Below, one piece after another: positions 5,994 through 6,547 of a stretch of DNA of 6,547 bases (its first letter is position 1; each line of letters starts with the position of its first letter). A model generated the notes under the pieces. It worked only from the letters and a program-made list of their open reading frames with translations, was not told where the DNA came from and did no database searches. The stretch spans positions 1 to 6,547 of the forward strand of contig DOUW01000242.1 of the NCBI GenBank assembly GCA_003520365.1, in the 5' to 3' direction. Origin of the DNA: Massilia sp. (GTDB lineage: Bacteria; Pseudomonadota; Gammaproteobacteria; Burkholderiales; Burkholderiaceae_D). A program made the translations under genes and the position numbers.

Positions 5994-6017
5994 ATAACTC
6001 ACCACGTCCAAGAACAC

Positions 6018-6547
6018 ATGAACATCCTGAACAAGATCCTCGCCACCGCCACCCTCGCCTTCGGCATCACCTCCGCCGCCCAGGCCACCTACCTGCCGGC
6101 CTACCTCACGACCGACGATCCGTATCGCGCCATCCTGCACGTGCAGAAGCAGTCCGGCTACGAGATCGAATCGGCCACCCTGAAGCTCAGCTTTGCCGAC
6201 CCGCTCAACCTCACCTGGAGCACCAAGGAAACGATCTCGGTGCGCTTGGATAACGTTCTCGCCGGCACGGTCACCAACGTCAGCGACTACGTCACCTACA
6301 GCTTCAACGTGCTGCCGGCGATGCTCGACGACGGCAAGCTGAACCTGTCGGTCTCGCTCGGCTGCACCCAGGGCCTGTTCTTCTGCTACGACCAGGACGT
6401 CTGGCTGAAAAACATCCTGCTCGAGGTCAACCGCGTGCCGACCAAGCCGACCGTCCCGACGACGCCGCCGACCAAGCCCGCCGACCCGGTGCCGCCGGTC
6501 GTCACGCTGCCGGTTCCTCCGGTCGAGCAGCCGGCCGAGCCGCTGCC
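6018..6547 (+). CDS. Exported protein of unknown function, probable PEP-CTERM-type surface protein (C-terminus outside the window)
   Basis: The 176 residues present begin with a clear signal peptide, MNILNKILATATLAFGITSA then AQA, with cleavage likely after Ala23. Residues 24-140 look like an all-beta domain: alternating strands such as ATLKLSFAD (53-61), ISVRLDNV (73-80), VTYSFNVLP (92-100), KLNLSVSLGC (107-116) and LLEVNRV (134-140). Cys116 and Cys123 (CX6C) could form a disulphide in the periplasm or outside. From 141 a Pro/Thr/Val/Lys-rich linker runs to the window edge. This layout and the sigma-54 promoter resemble PEP-CTERM proteins, which exosortase handles for surface or matrix display; the sorting signal itself would lie past 6547. 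The ATG at 6018 is the only ATG after an in-frame stop at 5973. It lacks a clear Shine-Dalgarno. The biochemical role is unknown. Confidence 0.8.
   Translation, partial: MNILNKILATATLAFGITSAAQATYLPAYLTTDDPYRAILHVQKQSGYEIESATLKLSFADPLNLTWSTKETISVRLDNVLAGTVTNVSDYVTYSFNVLPAMLDDGKLNLSVSLGCTQGLFFCYDQDVWLKNILLEVNRVPTKPTVPTTPPTKPADPVPPVVTLPVPPVEQPAEPL

Larger units (their letters stand above)
5642..6017. other. Divergent intergenic region between puuD and the exported protein gene
   Basis: No coding region is supported in these 376 bp. The segment is less GC-rich than its neighbours. The left part (5642 to about 5820) holds weak candidate promoter and operator elements for the puuD operon. The right part (about 5900-6017) holds a sigma-54 promoter and several palindromes for the exported protein. 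I see nothing specific at about 5821-5895, apart from a C-rich tract near 5838-5851. Confidence 0.7.

Noticed and set aside
5936..6253. Plus-strand open frame of 105 codons beginning with AAGGA next to ATG
   Set aside because: There is no spacing between the Shine-Dalgarno-like bases and the ATG. The ATG lies upstream of the sigma-54 element. The product is His/Arg/Pro-rich and is an out-of-frame reading of the exported protein gene.

Overview
The window reads as chromosomal DNA of a high-GC betaproteobacterium, most likely a Massilia-like member of the Oxalobacteraceae (Burkholderiales). That placement is inferred from base composition, the polyamine genes, a palindromic intergenic repeat, and what looks like a sigma-54-driven exported protein of PEP-CTERM type. 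No sequence search was possible.

Layout. Positions 1-185 (minus) hold the first 61 codons of an aldehyde dehydrogenase of the PuuC/KauB type. It diverges across a 133-bp promoter region from a complete sodium:solute symporter gene (319-1779, plus). The symporter converges on a three-gene minus-strand operon, and a 31-bp perfect inverted repeat (1792-1900) lies between the two stop codons. Read in its own direction the operon is: a class I glutamine amidotransferase-like gamma-glutamyl-GABA hydrolase (5641-4883, PuuD/SpuA type), a glutamine-synthetase-fold gamma-glutamylpolyamine synthetase (4765-3395, PuuA/SpuB type), and a class III PLP aminotransferase (3361-1916, SpuC type). This is the gene order of spuA-spuB-spuC in Pseudomonas. 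A 376-bp divergent intergenic region then leads to an exported protein of unknown function (6018 to the window end, plus), open at the right edge.

How the genes work together. The dehydrogenase, hydrolase, synthetase and aminotransferase fit putrescine/polyamine catabolism toward GABA and succinate. SpuC-type transamination plus PuuC gives the direct route. PuuA-type glutamylation, oxidation, PuuC and PuuD give the glutamylated route. The oxidase of the glutamylated route (PuuB) is not in the window. The symporter sits where other bacteria carry a polyamine transporter, so it is a candidate sodium-coupled importer for the same pathway.

Regulatory signals. A well-spaced -24/-12 (sigma-54) element at 5952-5967 precedes the exported protein, with two palindromes overlapping its -12 box and start-site region. 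A tandem pair of 22-bp units carrying TATAAT and GATAAT precedes the symporter. Weaker sigma-70 and operator candidates precede the puuD operon. Nothing in the window looks like a phage, insertion sequence, CRISPR array, tRNA or rRNA.
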